Shown piece after piece: positions 1 to 9,864 of a stretch of 64,000 nucleotides of DNA (the stretch's first letter is position 1; the number at the start of each line of letters is the position of its first letter). The notes under the pieces were generated by a model. It had not been told where the DNA came from. It searched no databases and saw only the letters and a list, made by a program, of their open reading frames with translations. Source of the DNA: Frigidibacter sp. GTDB lineage: Bacteria > Pseudomonadota > Alphaproteobacteria > Rhodobacterales > Rhodobacteraceae. The stretch is taken from the NCBI RefSeq assembly GCF_030695035.1, contig NZ_JAUYTT010000005.1, positions 62,001 to 126,000 of the forward strand. The letters run 5' to 3'. Made by a program: the position numbers and the translations under genes.

Positions 1-2642
1 TGCTGGCCAGCGGACCGAACGATTGCAAGGCGGGGGAGCGGCTGGCCTCTCTGGACCTCACGGACACCGATTGCCTGACCGCGCTGGAAGACGTGCTGCT
101 GACCGGCAAGGGCGCCAAGGAGCCCTTCACCGCCAAGACCGGCAGCTTCCCGACCAAGGGACTCGCCTCCGGTGCCTGCGCGCCCCTCATGCCCCGCCTT
201 CAGGCGCTGATGCTGCGGGTAGAGGCGGCGCGGCCGCGGCGGATCGCGCTGGCGGCGGCAGAGCGCGCGCTGGCGCTGCACCGTTTCGCCACTGCCTTCC
301 TGCCGCGCTACCACGCCCGGAAGGCGGCCCGCGGCTGGCTGGATTTCGATGACCTGATCGCCCGCGCCGGGCGGCTTCTGTCGGATCGCAGCGTGGCGCA
401 ATGGGTGCTGTTCCGGCTCGATGGCGGCATCGACCACATTCTGGTAGACGAGGCGCAGGACACCAGCCCCGGCCAATGGGCGGTGATCGAACGGCTGAGC
501 GAGGAGTTCACCGCGGGTGAGGGCGCGCGCGAGGGGCGGCGGACGCTGTTCGTGGTCGGTGACAAGAAGCAGTCGATCTACAGCTTTCAGGGCGCCGACC
601 TGACCGCCTTTGACCGGATGCGCGGGCAGTTTGCCAGCCGCTTCCAGGCCGTCGGCGCGGCGATGCAGGATCTGACTCTGGACCACTCCTTCCGATCCTC
701 CCCCGCCGTGCTGCGGGTGGTGGACCTTGCCTTCGACGGGCGGGCGGACCGCGGCATCGGCGGCGCGCCGCTGCATCTGGCCTTCAAGGATCAGATGCCG
801 GGGCGGGTGGACCTCTGGCCGCTGATCCCCAAGGCGGAGCGCGAGGAGCCGGAGGCCTGGGACGCGCCGGTGGACCAGTTGCCCGAGGCGCATCCGGCGG
901 TGCAACTGGCCCGGCGGATCGCGCGCTGGATCGGCGAGACCATCGCGGCGGGCACGCAGATCCCGGTGCCCGGCGGCACGCGCCCGGTGCATGAGGGTGA
1001 CTTCCTGATCCTGGTGCAGCGGCGGTCGGACCTGTTTGCCGAGATCATCGCAGCCTGCAAGGCGGCGGGGCTGGCGATTGCCGGGGCCGACAGGCTGAAG
1101 CTGGGCGGCGAGCTGGCGGTGAAGGACATCCGCGCCGTGCTGGCTTTTCTGGCAACGCCAGAGGATGACCTGTCGCTGGCCGCCGCCCTGCGCTCCCCCC
1201 TGTTCGGCTGGACCGAGGCGCAGCTTTACGATCTGGCGCAGCCGCGTAAGGGCTACCTTTGGCAGGCGCTGCGCGGGCGCGAGGATCATGCGGAAACCCG
1301 CGCCATCCTGAACGACCTGCGCGACTGGGCAGATTTCCTGCGGCCCTATGAGCTGATCGAGCGGCTGCTGACCCGGCACGCCGGCCGCAAGCGGCTGGTG
1401 GCGCGACTGGGGCCGGAGGCTGAGGATGGTATCGACGAGCTGCTGACGCAGGCGCTTGCCTTCGAACGCAGCGCGGTGCCCAGCCTGACCGGGTTCCTGG
1501 TCTGGATGGAGGGCGGCGATGTCGAGGTGAAGCGCCGCCCCGAGGCTGCAGGCCGCGCGATCCGGGTGATGACGGTGCATGGCGCCAAGGGGCTGGAGGC
1601 GCCGGTGGTGATCTTGCCCGATACCATCCGCGGCGAGCGAAACCGGGGCGCCGCGATCCTGCGGCTGGAGGATGGCCCGCCGGTCTGGGGCACCAACGCC
1701 GATGAATCGCCCCCGGTGATGACTGCGGCCCGCGCGGCAGCGAAGGCACGGGAGGCGGAGGAGCGGGACCGGCTGCTCTATGTGGCGATGACGCGGGCAG
1801 AAAGCTGGCTGGTGGTCTGCGGCGCGGGGGATGCGGGCAGCAGCGGCGATCAGTGGTGGAGCCTTGTGGCCGCGGCAATGGAGAAGGCCGGGGCGGAACC
1901 GGCGCAGGTGGGGTTTGGGCAGATCCTTCGGTCTTTCTCAGGGGAGTGGCCGGTGGATGCTCCTTCGGCCACCCCCACTGTGGCACAGACGGGCCGGCCG
2001 CCGCTAGCGGACTGGGCGCTGAGACCGGCACCGCCTGCCGTGGGGACGGAAAAACCGCTCTCACCCTCGGACCTCGGCGGCGCCAAGGCCCTGCCCGGTG
2101 AGGCGGCTTTGTTGGGTGAGGACGCCGCCCTTCGCCAGGGACGGCAGCTGCACCTGCTGCTGGAGCATCTGCCCGATTGGCCCGCCGAGGCGCAGGCCGA
2201 GATCGCCTCGCGGCTGCTCTCGGTGGGCGAGGATAGCGCCGATCCTGCAGAGATAGAGACTGTTTTAGCCGCGGCGCAGGCGGTTCTGACCAGCGAGGCG
2301 ATGCGCCCCTGGCTCGGCCCGGACACGCTCGCCGAGGTCGAAATCACCGCGCATCTGCCGGAACTCGGCGGTCGCAGGATCCACGGCATCCTCGACCGGC
2401 TGTGGATCGGCGAGGACCGGGTGCTGGCCATCGACTACAAGTCGAACGCCGTTGTTCCCTCGCGCCCCGAAGACGTGCCCCTTGGCTTGCTGCGCCAAAT
2501 GGGCGCCTATGCTGCGGCGCTGGAGCAGATCTACCCCGGTCGGCGGATCGACACCGCAATCCTGTGGATTCGCAGCGGCCATCTGATGCACCTGCCTTGC
2601 GATATCGTGAGGGCGGCCTTGCATGGGGGCACCATCCCTTGA
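1..2642 (+). CDS. addA: AddA, helicase-nuclease subunit of the double-strand break repair complex (5' end outside window)
   Basis: The reading frame is open to the left edge, so this is the C-terminal ~880 residues of a protein usually about 1100-1150 residues long. AddA with AddB processes double-strand breaks to load RecA, the alphaproteobacterial counterpart of RecBCD. UvrD-type helicase motifs appear in order: the Walker B segment ILVDEAQDTSPGQW near base 440-480, VGDKKQSIYSFQGAD near 555-600, LDHSFRSS, VMTVHGAKGLEAPVV near 1570-1610, and LLYVAMTRAE near 1770-1800. The C-terminal nuclease motif AIDYKSN (about 2430-2450) is the PD-(D/E)XK site. The helicase Walker A lies upstream of the window. 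addB would be expected further upstream. Confidence 0.93.
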   Translation, partial: LASGPNDCKAGERLASLDLTDTDCLTALEDVLLTGKGAKEPFTAKTGSFPTKGLASGACAPLMPRLQALMLRVEAARPRRIALAAAERALALHRFATAFLPRYHARKAARGWLDFDDLIARAGRLLSDRSVAQWVLFRLDGGIDHILVDEAQDTSPGQWAVIERLSEEFTAGEGAREGRRTLFVVGDKKQSIYSFQGADLTAFDRMRGQFASRFQAVGAAMQDLTLDHSFRSSPAVLRVVDLAFDGRADRGIGGAPLHLAFKDQMPGRVDLWPLIPKAEREEPEAWDAPVDQLPEAHPAVQLARRIARWIGETIAAGTQIPVPGGTRPVHEGDFLILVQRRSDLFAEIIAACKAAGLAIAGADRLKLGGELAVKDIRAVLAFLATPEDDLSLAAALRSPLFGWTEAQLYDLAQPRKGYLWQALRGREDHAETRAILNDLRDWADFLRPYELIERLLTRHAGRKRLVARLGPEAEDGIDELLTQALAFERSAVPSLTGFLVWMEGGDVEVKRRPEAAGRAIRVMTVHGAKGLEAPVVILPDTIRGERNRGAAILRLEDGPPVWGTNADESPPVMTAARAAAKAREAEERDRLLYVAMTRAESWLVVCGAGDAGSSGDQWWSLVAAAMEKAGAEPAQVGFGQILRSFSGEWPVDAPSATPTVAQTGRPPLADWALRPAPPAVGTEKPLSPSDLGGAKALPGEAALLGEDAALRQGRQLHLLLEHLPDWPAEAQAEIASRLLSVGEDSADPAEIETVLAAAQAVLTSEAMRPWLGPDTLAEVEITAHLPELGGRRIHGILDRLWIGEDRVLAIDYKSNAVVPSRPEDVPLGLLRQMGAYAAALEQIYPGRRIDTAILWIRSGHLMHLPCDIVRAALHGGTIP

Positions 2643-2699
2643 CCTGCCCTGCCCGCGTCCATACTTTCAGGACCAACCCGCTTCATCAGGAGAAGACCG

Positions 2700-3020
2700 A
2701 TGGCAACCCATCCCGTGACCGATGCCACCTTTGACGCCGAAGTCCGCCAGTCGGCCATTCCGGTCGTCGTGGATTTCTGGGCCGAATGGTGCGGCCCCTG
2801 CCGCCAGATCGGCCCGGCGCTCGAGGAAATTGCCACCGAGATGGAAGGCAAGGTCAAGATCGTGAAGATCAACGTCGACGAAAACCCCGACAGCCCGGCG
2901 CAGCTGGGTGTGCGCGGCATCCCGGCGCTGTTCCTGTTCAAGGACGGCCAGGTCGTGTCGAACAAGGTCGGCGCTGCGCCCAAAGCCGCGCTGCAAAGCT
3001 GGATTCAGTCGGCGATCTGA
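2700..3020 (+). CDS. trxA: Thioredoxin
   Basis: A 106-residue thioredoxin of normal length that reduces protein disulfides in the cytoplasm. The active site WCGPC is at residues 30-34 with redox cysteines 31 and 34. The buried Asp25 precedes it, and the cis-proline motif GIPAL follows in the second half. An AGGAG ribosome site sits about 9 bases before the ATG. It lies 57 bases after addA in the same direction, an arrangement common in this family, and is followed by a strong terminator. Identification is firm. Confidence 0.95.
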   Translation: MATHPVTDATFDAEVRQSAIPVVVDFWAEWCGPCRQIGPALEEIATEMEGKVKIVKINVDENPDSPAQLGVRGIPALFLFKDGQVVSNKVGAAPKAALQSWIQSAI

Positions 3021-3042
3021 TCGCGGGCAAGCGAAACGAGAG

Positions 3043-3067
3043 GGGCGCCCTTTGCGGCGCCCTTTTT
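3043..3067 (+). terminator. Rho-independent terminator after trxA
   Basis: A 7-bp perfect GC stem (GGGCGCC / GGCGCCC, loop CTTTGC) is followed directly by five T residues. It begins 23 bases after the trxA stop. The converging phosphotransferase gene ends 5 bases further on, so the hairpin may serve both directions, although only the plus strand has the T-run. Confidence 0.85.
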
Positions 3068-3071
3068 GCAT

Positions 3072-4064
3072 TCAACGCAGGTCCGGGAACGCCCGCCGTG
3101 CAATGGCGCGCAGCGCCGCCAGTCGGATCTGCTGCAACAGGTCGGATTTTGCCGCCGCTGCCGGGATGCGCGCCCAGTCTGCGATGATCTGGTTGCGCAG
3201 CAGGAAGCCGATGCTGGCGTCCTCGGGCCCCGAGAACACATAGCCCCGGAAAAAGGCCGCCAGGGCCCGCGGCGGCAGCACCTCGCCTTCGGGGATCTGC
3301 TCGGGGTCGGTGCAGGTCACCGCGAAATTCAGCAGCAGCCGCGCCACGTCATGCCCCACAGGGGCGCTTTGCGCCGGGGCGAAGTCCAGCCCCCAGACCC
3401 CGCCCTGCCCCGGCGGATCGCCCGCCAGCATCAGATTGCGCAGATTCATGTCGCCATGCCGCCCCCCAGCGCTGGCAGGCAGACCATCATAGCGCGCGCC
3501 CTCGGCGATTACCCGGTCGCTCAGCGCGATGAACTCGCGCGCGAGCGGCACCTGCCGGCGCCCCGCGGCCACCGCATCGCGCTGCCGCGCCAGATGATCG
3601 CAGACGGCGCGCGGGCGGTAGGCGCGCATCCCGGCATCGGTCGCGGCATGGAACCAGGCGAGCCAGCGGCCGCAGGCCTCCAGCGCATCATCCAGCTGCT
3701 CGGGCCGCGTCGCCTGCTCCATCACCGCGGCGGCGGTCTCGCCCGGCACCCGCTCCATCAGCAGGGCGTGGCTTTCGGGCAAGGCGGCCAGCACCTGCGG
3801 CACCCCGCCGCCCATCGCCCGCAAGGCCGCCTGCTGCGCGGCAAGGCTGCCCGCGAACAGGGCCGGATCGGCCGGCAGCGGCGCCAGCTTCAGCACCAGC
3901 GGTGGCTGGCCGGGGGCTGTCAGCTCCAGCACGATGCGGCGCCGGTCCGGTTCATCCCGCCAGGCCAGAAGCCGGGGCGTGTAACCCTCTGCCGGCACTC
4001 CCGCTATGGTCGAAAGCCGCGGCCACAGCGCCAACGCTGCCTGTTCGAGGCCTGTCCTGCCCAT
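3072..4064 (-). CDS. Aminoglycoside phosphotransferase (APH)-family kinase
   Basis: A 330-residue protein of the APH/choline kinase fold. The catalytic loop is visible as [13 protein letters not shown] (Brenner motif HGDxxxxN) and the metal-binding aspartate as GLDFAPAQ about 20 residues later. The substrate is not evident. Chromosomal homologues in this family are mostly uncharacterised small-molecule kinases rather than resistance enzymes. It converges on trxA and diverges from hslV. Confidence 0.8.
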   Translation of the reverse strand: MGRTGLEQAALALWPRLSTIAGVPAEGYTPRLLAWRDEPDRRRIVLELTAPGQPPLVLKLAPLPADPALFAGSLAAQQAALRAMGGGVPQVLAALPESHALLMERVPGETAAAVMEQATRPEQLDDALEACGRWLAWFHAATDAGMRAYRPRAVCDHLARQRDAVAAGRRQVPLAREFIALSDRVIAEGARYDGLPASAGGRHGDMNLRNLMLAGDPPGQGGVWGLDFAPAQSAPVGHDVARLLLNFAVTCTDPEQIPEGEVLPPRALAAFFRGYVFSGPEDASIGFLLRNQIIADWARIPAAAAKSDLLQQIRLAALRAIARRAFPDLR

Positions 4065-4136
4065 CCGTTCCCGTCCGATCTGCCCCGCGACATGCTGGCC
4101 GATCCGCGCGGCGAGGGGAAGGGGCGGCGAGCGGGG

Positions 4137-4166
4137 TTGCGGCGCCCGGCCCTGCGCCCATATTCA
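4137..4166 (+). promoter_or_regulatory. Possible promoter for hslV
   Basis: TTGCGG, an 18-base spacer and TATTCA end 28 bases before the hslV ATG, in the gap between the divergent phosphotransferase gene and hslV. The match to a housekeeping promoter is moderate. No clear heat-shock sigma element was recognised. Confidence 0.3.
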
Positions 4167-4193
4167 GGGCGTGACACAACGGAAGGCAGATCC

Positions 4194-4763
4194 ATGACCC
4201 GCGACGAGTTTCCAGGCTGGCACGGCACCACGATCATCGGCGTCCGCCGCGGCGGCAAGGTCGTGATTGCCGGCGATGGGCAGGTCAGCCTTGGCCAGAC
4301 GGTGATCAAGGGCACCGCCCGCAAGGTGCGCAGGCTCTCGCCGGGCGGGCATGACGTGGTGGCGGGCTTTGCCGGGTCCACCGCCGATGCCTTCACCCTG
4401 CTGGAGCGGCTGGAGAAAAAGCTGGAGGCCGCGCCCGGCCAGCTGGACCGCGCCTGTGTGGAGCTGGCGAAGGACTGGCGCACCGACAAGTATCTGCAAG
4501 AGCTGGAGGCAATGCTGATTGTCACCGACGGCACCGCGCTACTGGTCGTCACCGGCGCGGGCGATGTGCTGGAGCCAGAGCATGACGTAGCCGCCATCGG
4601 GTCGGGCGGGAACTACGCGCTCGCCGCTGCCCGGGCACTGATGGAGACGGAGTTTGATGCCGAGACCATTGCCCGCAAGGCGATGGCGATCGCGGCCGAC
4701 ATCTGCGTCTACACCAACGGCAAGCTGACGGTGGAGAGCATCGAGGGGGCCAGCCTTGACTGA
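4194..4763 (+). CDS. hslV: HslV, peptidase subunit of the HslUV ATP-dependent protease
   Basis: A 189-residue N-terminal-nucleophile threonine peptidase that forms the proteolytic core of HslUV in the cytoplasm. The short propeptide [11 protein letters not shown] is followed by TTIIGVRR, so Thr12 is the expected catalytic residue after processing. The [11 protein letters not shown] block is typical of the family. The start was chosen at ATG 4194 because upstream in-frame sequence is antisense to the phosphotransferase gene and does not resemble HslV. The stop overlaps the next gene by 8 bases. Confidence 0.96.
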   Translation: MTRDEFPGWHGTTIIGVRRGGKVVIAGDGQVSLGQTVIKGTARKVRRLSPGGHDVVAGFAGSTADAFTLLERLEKKLEAAPGQLDRACVELAKDWRTDKYLQELEAMLIVTDGTALLVVTGAGDVLEPEHDVAAIGSGGNYALAAARALMETEFDAETIARKAMAIAADICVYTNGKLTVESIEGASLD

Positions 4764-5814
4764 CGCGACCGGCTTTACCCGCGATGACCTGCGCGCCGGC
4801 GTTGCCGCCGGGCTGCTGACCGAACCGCAGGCCGCCAGCCTGCTGGCGCTGGCCGAGGCGCGGCACGGTACCCGCAGCACCCTTCCCGAAGAAGATGAGC
4901 CCTTCGAGCTGTTCCGCGGCTTTGCCGAGATCTTCGTGTCGGTCGGCCTTGTGCTGCTGCTCTCCGGGGTCATCGGGCTTTCGGCGCTGTTCGGCAGCCC
5001 GCTGCTGTTGATGGCCGTCACCGCCGGGGCCTGCTGGGCGCTGGCGCGCTATTTTACCTTGCGGCGGCGGATGGTGCTGCCCTCCATCGTGCTGGTCTGC
5101 GGCTATGCCGCAGGCATTGCCGGGGTGGCGGCGTCGCTGATCGGCGGTGAGGGCACCGCGCAGGACCTGCTGATCTGCGCGCTGATCGCGGCGGGGCTGG
5201 CGCTGTGGTACCGCGTGTTCCGCCTGCCCTTCACCATGTTCCTGCTGGGCCTGACCGGGCTGGCCGCCGTCGTCATCGTCACCGACAGCATCGCACCTGA
5301 TGCCGCCCTGCATGGCTGGCAGGCGATGTTCGACCTGCGCGCCGGGTCTGGCCTTGCGCTTGGCACGCTCGCCTTCGGGCTGGCCGCCTTCGCGGGTGGC
5401 ATGTGGTTCGACAGCCGCGATCCGCACCGGCTGGGCCGCCATGCCGCCAGCGGCTTCTGGCTGCATCTGCTGGCCGCGCCGGCGCTGGTGAACACCGTGG
5501 CGCTGACCTTCTACAACATGGGCCCCGGCACCGGCTATGTGCTGCTGGCCCTCGCCCTCGGGCTGATTGCCATGCTGGCGCTGGTGATCGACCGGCGCAG
5601 CTTCCTGACCGCCGGCATCGGCTACCTTGCCTTCCTCATCACGCTTGTTGCCCGGCAGGGCGGCGATCTGGACTGGCCCTGGGTCGTGCTGATCCTTGGC
5701 GCCGTCATCACCGGCCTTGGCGCCACATGGACAGACCTGCGCGCCCGCCTGATGCGGGCCCTCCCGGGCTTTCCGGGCAAGCGCCGCCTGCCGCCTTATC
5801 TGGAGACTCCATGA
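4756..5814 (+). CDS. DUF2157-type multi-pass membrane protein between hslV and hslU
   Basis: A 352-residue membrane protein. A soluble N-terminal segment ([20 protein letters not shown], roughly residues 10-30) matches the DUF2157 type, followed by about ten hydrophobic segments from residue ~55 to the C-terminus. It starts with TTG inside the end of hslV and its stop overlaps the hslU ATG in an ATGA junction, so translation is coupled to both protease genes. Function is unknown. A role linked to HslUV is suggested only by position. Confidence 0.75.
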   Translation: MTDATGFTRDDLRAGVAAGLLTEPQAASLLALAEARHGTRSTLPEEDEPFELFRGFAEIFVSVGLVLLLSGVIGLSALFGSPLLLMAVTAGACWALARYFTLRRRMVLPSIVLVCGYAAGIAGVAASLIGGEGTAQDLLICALIAAGLALWYRVFRLPFTMFLLGLTGLAAVVIVTDSIAPDAALHGWQAMFDLRAGSGLALGTLAFGLAAFAGGMWFDSRDPHRLGRHAASGFWLHLLAAPALVNTVALTFYNMGPGTGYVLLALALGLIAMLALVIDRRSFLTAGIGYLAFLITLVARQGGDLDWPWVVLILGAVITGLGATWTDLRARLMRALPGFPGKRRLPPYLETP

Positions 5815-7118
5815 CCGACCTGACCCCGCGCGAGATCGTCTCGGAACTCGACCGCTACATCATCGGCCAGCAAGGCGCCAAGCGCGCCGTGGCCGTGGCC
5901 CTGCGCAACCGCTGGCGGCGCAAGCTGCTGGGGGATGACCTGCGCGAAGAGGTGTACCCCAAGAACATCCTGATGATCGGCCCCACCGGCGTCGGCAAGA
6001 CCGAGATCAGTCGCCGTCTGGCCAAGCTGGCCCGCGCGCCCTTCATCAAGGTCGAGGCGACGAAGTTCACCGAGGTCGGCTATGTCGGCCGCGATGTCGA
6101 ACAGATCATCCGCGATCTGGCCGATGCCGCCATCGTCGACACCCGCGCCCGGATGCGCGAGGAGGTGAAGGCCCGCGCCCACAAGGCCGCCGAGGAACGG
6201 GTGATCGAGGCGCTGGCCGGCACCGAGGCGCGCGAGGCGACGCGCGAGATGTTCCGCGGAAAGCTGAAGCGCGGCGAGCTGGATGCAACGGTGATCGAGC
6301 TGGAGGTGGCCGATTCTGCCCCCGCGATGCCGTTCGAACTGCCGGGCCAGCCCGGCGGAATGGGCATGGGCGCGATGAACCTGGGTGAGATCTTCGGCAA
6401 GGCCTTCGGCGCCCGCAAGATCCGCAAGAAGCTGACCGTCGCCGAAAGCTATGAGCTGCTGATCAGCGAAGAGGCCGACAAGCTGCTGGACGATGAGATC
6501 GTGAAGGCCGCGGCGCTGGAGGCGGTGCAGGAAAGCGGCATCGTCTTCATCGACGAGATCGACAAGGTCTGCGCCCGCGCCGATGCCCGCGGCGCCGACA
6601 TCTCCCGCGAAGGCGTGCAGCGCGACCTGCTGCCGCTGATCGAGGGCACGACGGTCAGCACGAAGTATGGCCCGGTGAAGACCGACCATATCCTGTTCAT
6701 CGCGAGCGGGGCCTTCCACATCGCCAAGCCATCGGACCTGCTGCCCGAACTGCAGGGCCGCCTGCCAATCCGGGTGGAGCTGCGCGCACTGACGGAAGAA
6801 GATTTCGTGCGCATTCTGACCGAGACGGACAACGCCCTGACGCGCCAATACACCGCGCTGATGGCGACCGAGGAGGTGACGGTGACCTTCACCCCCGAAG
6901 GCATCGCCGCGCTGGCCCGCATTGCCGCCGAGGTGAACCGCAGCATCGAGAATATCGGCGCGCGGCGGCTGTATACCGTGATGGAGCGGGTGTTCGAGGA
7001 GCTGTCCTTCACCGCGCCGGACCGGGGCGGCGAGGCGGTGGTGGTGGATGCGGACTTCGTCGAGAAGAACCTCGGCGATCTGTCCCGCTCTGCCGACCTG
7101 AGCCGCTACGTGCTGTAA
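5811..7118 (+). CDS. hslU: HslU, AAA+ unfoldase subunit of HslUV
   Basis: A 435-residue AAA+ ATPase that unfolds substrates and feeds them to HslV. The N-terminal [15 protein letters not shown] block, Walker [14 protein letters not shown] near residue 60, Walker [10 protein letters not shown] near residue 245, sensor region [14 protein letters not shown] and the C-terminal tail ending RYVL, which inserts into HslV, are all present. The intervening I-domain (about residues 110-230) is normal. It is the last gene of the hslV-DUF2157-hslU unit. Confidence 0.96.
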   Translation: MTDLTPREIVSELDRYIIGQQGAKRAVAVALRNRWRRKLLGDDLREEVYPKNILMIGPTGVGKTEISRRLAKLARAPFIKVEATKFTEVGYVGRDVEQIIRDLADAAIVDTRARMREEVKARAHKAAEERVIEALAGTEAREATREMFRGKLKRGELDATVIELEVADSAPAMPFELPGQPGGMGMGAMNLGEIFGKAFGARKIRKKLTVAESYELLISEEADKLLDDEIVKAAALEAVQESGIVFIDEIDKVCARADARGADISREGVQRDLLPLIEGTTVSTKYGPVKTDHILFIASGAFHIAKPSDLLPELQGRLPIRVELRALTEEDFVRILTETDNALTRQYTALMATEEVTVTFTPEGIAALARIAAEVNRSIENIGARRLYTVMERVFEELSFTAPDRGGEAVVVDADFVEKNLGDLSRSADLSRYVL

Positions 7119-7177
7119 CACTGGCGATGCGCGCCGGGGCAGGCTACGAAAACCTATGACCTGTCCCGGAGCGCGCC

Positions 7178-8299
7178 ATGATCGTCCTTCGTCCCGCCTT
7201 GCTTCTGGTGCTGCTGCTTGCGGCCTGCACACCGCGGGGCGCAATCGTGATCGATCCGGCCGCGGCCGAGGTGGGCACGGTGCGCCCGGTCTTCGTGGGC
7301 ACCTCGCGCGGGAAGGATGAGGAGACGGGCACCGAATATGCCAGGTACCGCAACCCCGAAACCCGGTTTGCCCGCTTCGACATCGCGATCCCCCCGGCGC
7401 ATCAGGCGGGGCGGATCGTCTACACAAAGCCGAACAAGGCTGCCAATCCGCAGACCGATTTCCTGACCACGCGCGAGATCGTCTATGACGAATCCGGAGC
7501 CTTCCGGGCCGATCTGGCGCGCGAGCTGCGGCAGAGCCCCCGCGGCACGCGTGAGGCAGTGATCTTCGTCCACGGATTCAACACCACCTTCGCTGAAGGC
7601 CTCTACCGAATCGCGCAGCTGGCGCATGACCTGAAGATGCCGGGGGTTGCGGTGCATTACGCCTGGCCCTCGCGCGGGGCGCCGCTCGCCTATGTCTATG
7701 ACCGCGATTCCGCCATGTTCGCCCGGGACGGGCTGGAACGGCTGCTGGACGAGGTAACGGCGGCGGGGGCAGAGCGGGTGGTGCTTGTCGGCCATTCGAT
7801 GGGTGCCTCGGTGGTGATGGAGACGCTGCGGCAGATGGCGATTGCGGGAAAACCCGCGCGCGATGTCGCCGGCGTGGTGCTGATCTCGCCCGATCTCGAC
7901 GTGGACCTGTTCCGAGCGCAGGCCACGCGGATCGGCACGCTGCCGCAGCCCTTCGTGATCTTCACCTCGAAGAAGGACAGGGCGCTGGCACTGTCGGCGC
8001 GGGTCTCGGGCGAGACGGCGCGGCTGGGGAATGTGACCGACGTCGCGCTGCTGTCGGGGCTGAACGTGACGTTGATCGACGTCACCTCCTACTCCACCGG
8101 CGCGGGCCATTTCACGCCCGGCACCTCGCCCGCGCTGATCGGGATCCTGTCGCAGATCAGCGAAGTCGATGATGCGCTTGCCAGCGGGCAGATCGGGCAG
8201 ACCGGCCTGTTGCCGGGGGTGGTGCTGACGGTGCAGGGCGCGACTCAGATCGTGATGTCGCCGGTGACGGCGCTGGCGGGCGGGCTGGACGGGCAGTAG
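7178..8299 (+). CDS. DUF900-type alpha/beta hydrolase lipoprotein
   Basis: A 373-residue serine hydrolase. The N-terminus is a lipoprotein signal with lipobox LLAAC, so the mature protein should start at Cys17 and be membrane-anchored. The oxyanion-side motif IFVHGFNTTF and nucleophile elbow VVLVGHSMGAS (Ser in GHSMG) identify the DUF900 group, which also has the AWPSRG block seen here. Substrate is unknown. Its stop abuts the stop of the convergent smr gene. Confidence 0.82.
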   Translation: MIVLRPALLLVLLLAACTPRGAIVIDPAAAEVGTVRPVFVGTSRGKDEETGTEYARYRNPETRFARFDIAIPPAHQAGRIVYTKPNKAANPQTDFLTTREIVYDESGAFRADLARELRQSPRGTREAVIFVHGFNTTFAEGLYRIAQLAHDLKMPGVAVHYAWPSRGAPLAYVYDRDSAMFARDGLERLLDEVTAAGAERVVLVGHSMGASVVMETLRQMAIAGKPARDVAGVVLISPDLDVDLFRAQATRIGTLPQPFVIFTSKKDRALALSARVSGETARLGNVTDVALLSGLNVTLIDVTSYSTGAGHFTPGTSPALIGILSQISEVDDALASGQIGQTGLLPGVVLTVQGATQIVMSPVTALAGGLDGQ

Positions 8300-8914
8300 C
8301 TAGCGCCCGCGCCGCAGGTAGACGTAATAGGCCCCTGCCCCGCCATGCTTCAGATGCGCCTGCACCACCTGCAGCACCAGCGTACCCAGCGGCGGCATGG
8401 TCAGCCATTGCGGCACCTGATGGCGCAGCACGCCCTGCCGCTGCGGGATCGGGCCGTTGTCGAGCCCGCGCTTGCCCTTGCCGGTGATGACCAGCACCAG
8501 CCGCCGCCCTGACGCTGCCGACCGCAGGATGAAATGCGTCAGCTCGGGATGCGCCTCGGCCATGGTCATGCCGTGCAGGTCGATCCGCGCCTCTGGCTCC
8601 AGCCGGCCGCGGGTCATGGTCTTGTGGGTCTTGTGGTCCATCCTGACCGGCGCGGCGGCCAGCTGGTCAGAGACCGAGGGCGCAAGATCCATGCGGAAGG
8701 CAAGGTCGGGGGCGGATTGGCCGATGCGGAAGTCCTGCACCTCTGGCCGGGGTTTTTTCTTGGGTACATCCACCTGCGGCACCTGATGGGCGGGGACATG
8801 CGCCTTCGGCTCGGCCAGTGGACGGCTCGGGTGCAGGGGCTGCGCGCTGGCGGCGATGCGCTGCCACAGCTCCTGCTCATCCGGGCGCAGGCCACGCGGC
8901 CGCCGGGTGGTCAC
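8300..8914 (-). CDS. Smr-domain protein
   Basis: A 204-residue protein with a C-terminal Smr domain (about residues 115-204), a fold found in MutS2-type and stand-alone endonucleases acting on DNA or RNA. Signature blocks are DLHGMTMAEAH, ITGKGKR and HGGAGAYYVYLRR. The N-terminal ~100 residues are Pro/Lys-rich and probably disordered. The start was set at GTG 8914, which overlaps the mltA stop as GTGA. A longer frame upstream runs antisense-like through mltA and is unsupported. It is the third gene of timA-mltA-smr. Confidence 0.82.
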   Translation of the reverse strand: MTTRRPRGLRPDEQELWQRIAASAQPLHPSRPLAEPKAHVPAHQVPQVDVPKKKPRPEVQDFRIGQSAPDLAFRMDLAPSVSDQLAAAPVRMDHKTHKTMTRGRLEPEARIDLHGMTMAEAHPELTHFILRSAASGRRLVLVITGKGKRGLDNGPIPQRQGVLRHQVPQWLTMPPLGTLVLQVVQAHLKHGGAGAYYVYLRRGR

Positions 8915-9864
8915 GACACGCGTCCGGGGCCAGCCCCCGGTGCCATCCGTTCCGCCAGCGCCGGTGGCAGCAGCAGCACCAGCCGCCCGGCATCCTTCAT
9001 CCGGCCCGCCATCTCGCCCGCCTCGGCGCCCGATCCGCAGAACAGGTCGCCCCGCTGCGGCCCATGCATGGCGCTGCCGCTGTCCTGCGCGATGCAGAGC
9101 CGCGACTGCGTCCGGGTTTCCACCCAGACCGGCGCCCCCAGCGGAATGTGGTCGCTGTCCACGGCAAGGCTGCGCAGCGGCGTCACCGGGCGACCCATGG
9201 CACCTATGGGGCCAGAGCTTTCGGGCAGGTCCAGCAGCTGGAAGAACACGAAGGATGGGTTGTGCCAGAACAGCTCCACCGCCTGCCCGGGATGGGCGGC
9301 GCACCAGGCGCGGATCGTCTGCGCCGACATCGCCTCGGCCGAAACCTCGCCGCGCCGGATCAGTTCTTGCCCGATGGAGCGGTAGGGCTGGCCGTTGCGC
9401 CCGGCATATCCCAGCCGCAGCAGCCGCCCATCCTCCAGCCGCACCCGGGCCGAGCCCTGCACCTGCGCCAGAAACGCCTCGACCGGGCTGTCGAGCCAGA
9501 CCAGCTCCTGCCCGCGCAGCAGCCCCCCAAGCTCGATCGCGGCGCGCGAGGGGCCAACGAGGCCCGGCGCATGCTCAGCGGGCAGCGCGTAGAGCGGCCA
9601 GGCGAAGCGCGGTGTGGCGGTCAGAGAGCCTTGCAGCTCGGGCTCGTAATAGCCGGTCAGCAGCGCCGGGGGGGTGCCGATCTCGACCGGCACGAAATGC
9701 TTCTCGAAGAACGTCCGCGCCTCGCCGCCGGTATCCGCGGCGGCGGCGGCCCAATCGGGGCCCAGCAGATCTGCCGTCACGAAAAACGCCGCCCGTGCGG
9801 CGGCGTGGTCGTCCCTGTCCCAGCCGGGAAGGGCGGCGTGAGTCCTTCGCCGCGCCGCGATCAT
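8911..9864 (-). CDS. mltA: MltA-type murein transglycosylase
   Basis: A 317-residue MltA family protein that cleaves peptidoglycan glycan strands with anhydromuramyl formation. The family block LLTGYYEPELQGS is near residue 70 and the C-terminal 3D domain contains CIAQDSGSAMHGPQRGDLF with the catalytic aspartate. The ATG overlaps the stop of the upstream Tim44-like gene (ATGA). Odd point: no signal peptide or lipobox is visible at this start, although the substrate is periplasmic, so export is unexplained. Confidence 0.85.
   Translation of the reverse strand: MIAARRRTHAALPGWDRDDHAAARAAFFVTADLLGPDWAAAAADTGGEARTFFEKHFVPVEIGTPPALLTGYYEPELQGSLTATPRFAWPLYALPAEHAPGLVGPSRAAIELGGLLRGQELVWLDSPVEAFLAQVQGSARVRLEDGRLLRLGYAGRNGQPYRSIGQELIRRGEVSAEAMSAQTIRAWCAAHPGQAVELFWHNPSFVFFQLLDLPESSGPIGAMGRPVTPLRSLAVDSDHIPLGAPVWVETRTQSRLCIAQDSGSAMHGPQRGDLFCGSGAEAGEMAGRMKDAGRLVLLLPPALAERMAPGAGPGRVS

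Noticed and set aside
1045-2064. Long Pro/Arg-rich open frame antisense to addA
   Set aside because: A typical high-GC shadow frame: low-complexity composition, no ribosome site, and it lies fully opposite a conserved gene.
3072-4064. APH-family kinase as an antibiotic resistance gene
   Set aside because: It lies in a conserved housekeeping context with host-like composition and no mobile element nearby; chromosomal homologues are generally not resistance enzymes.
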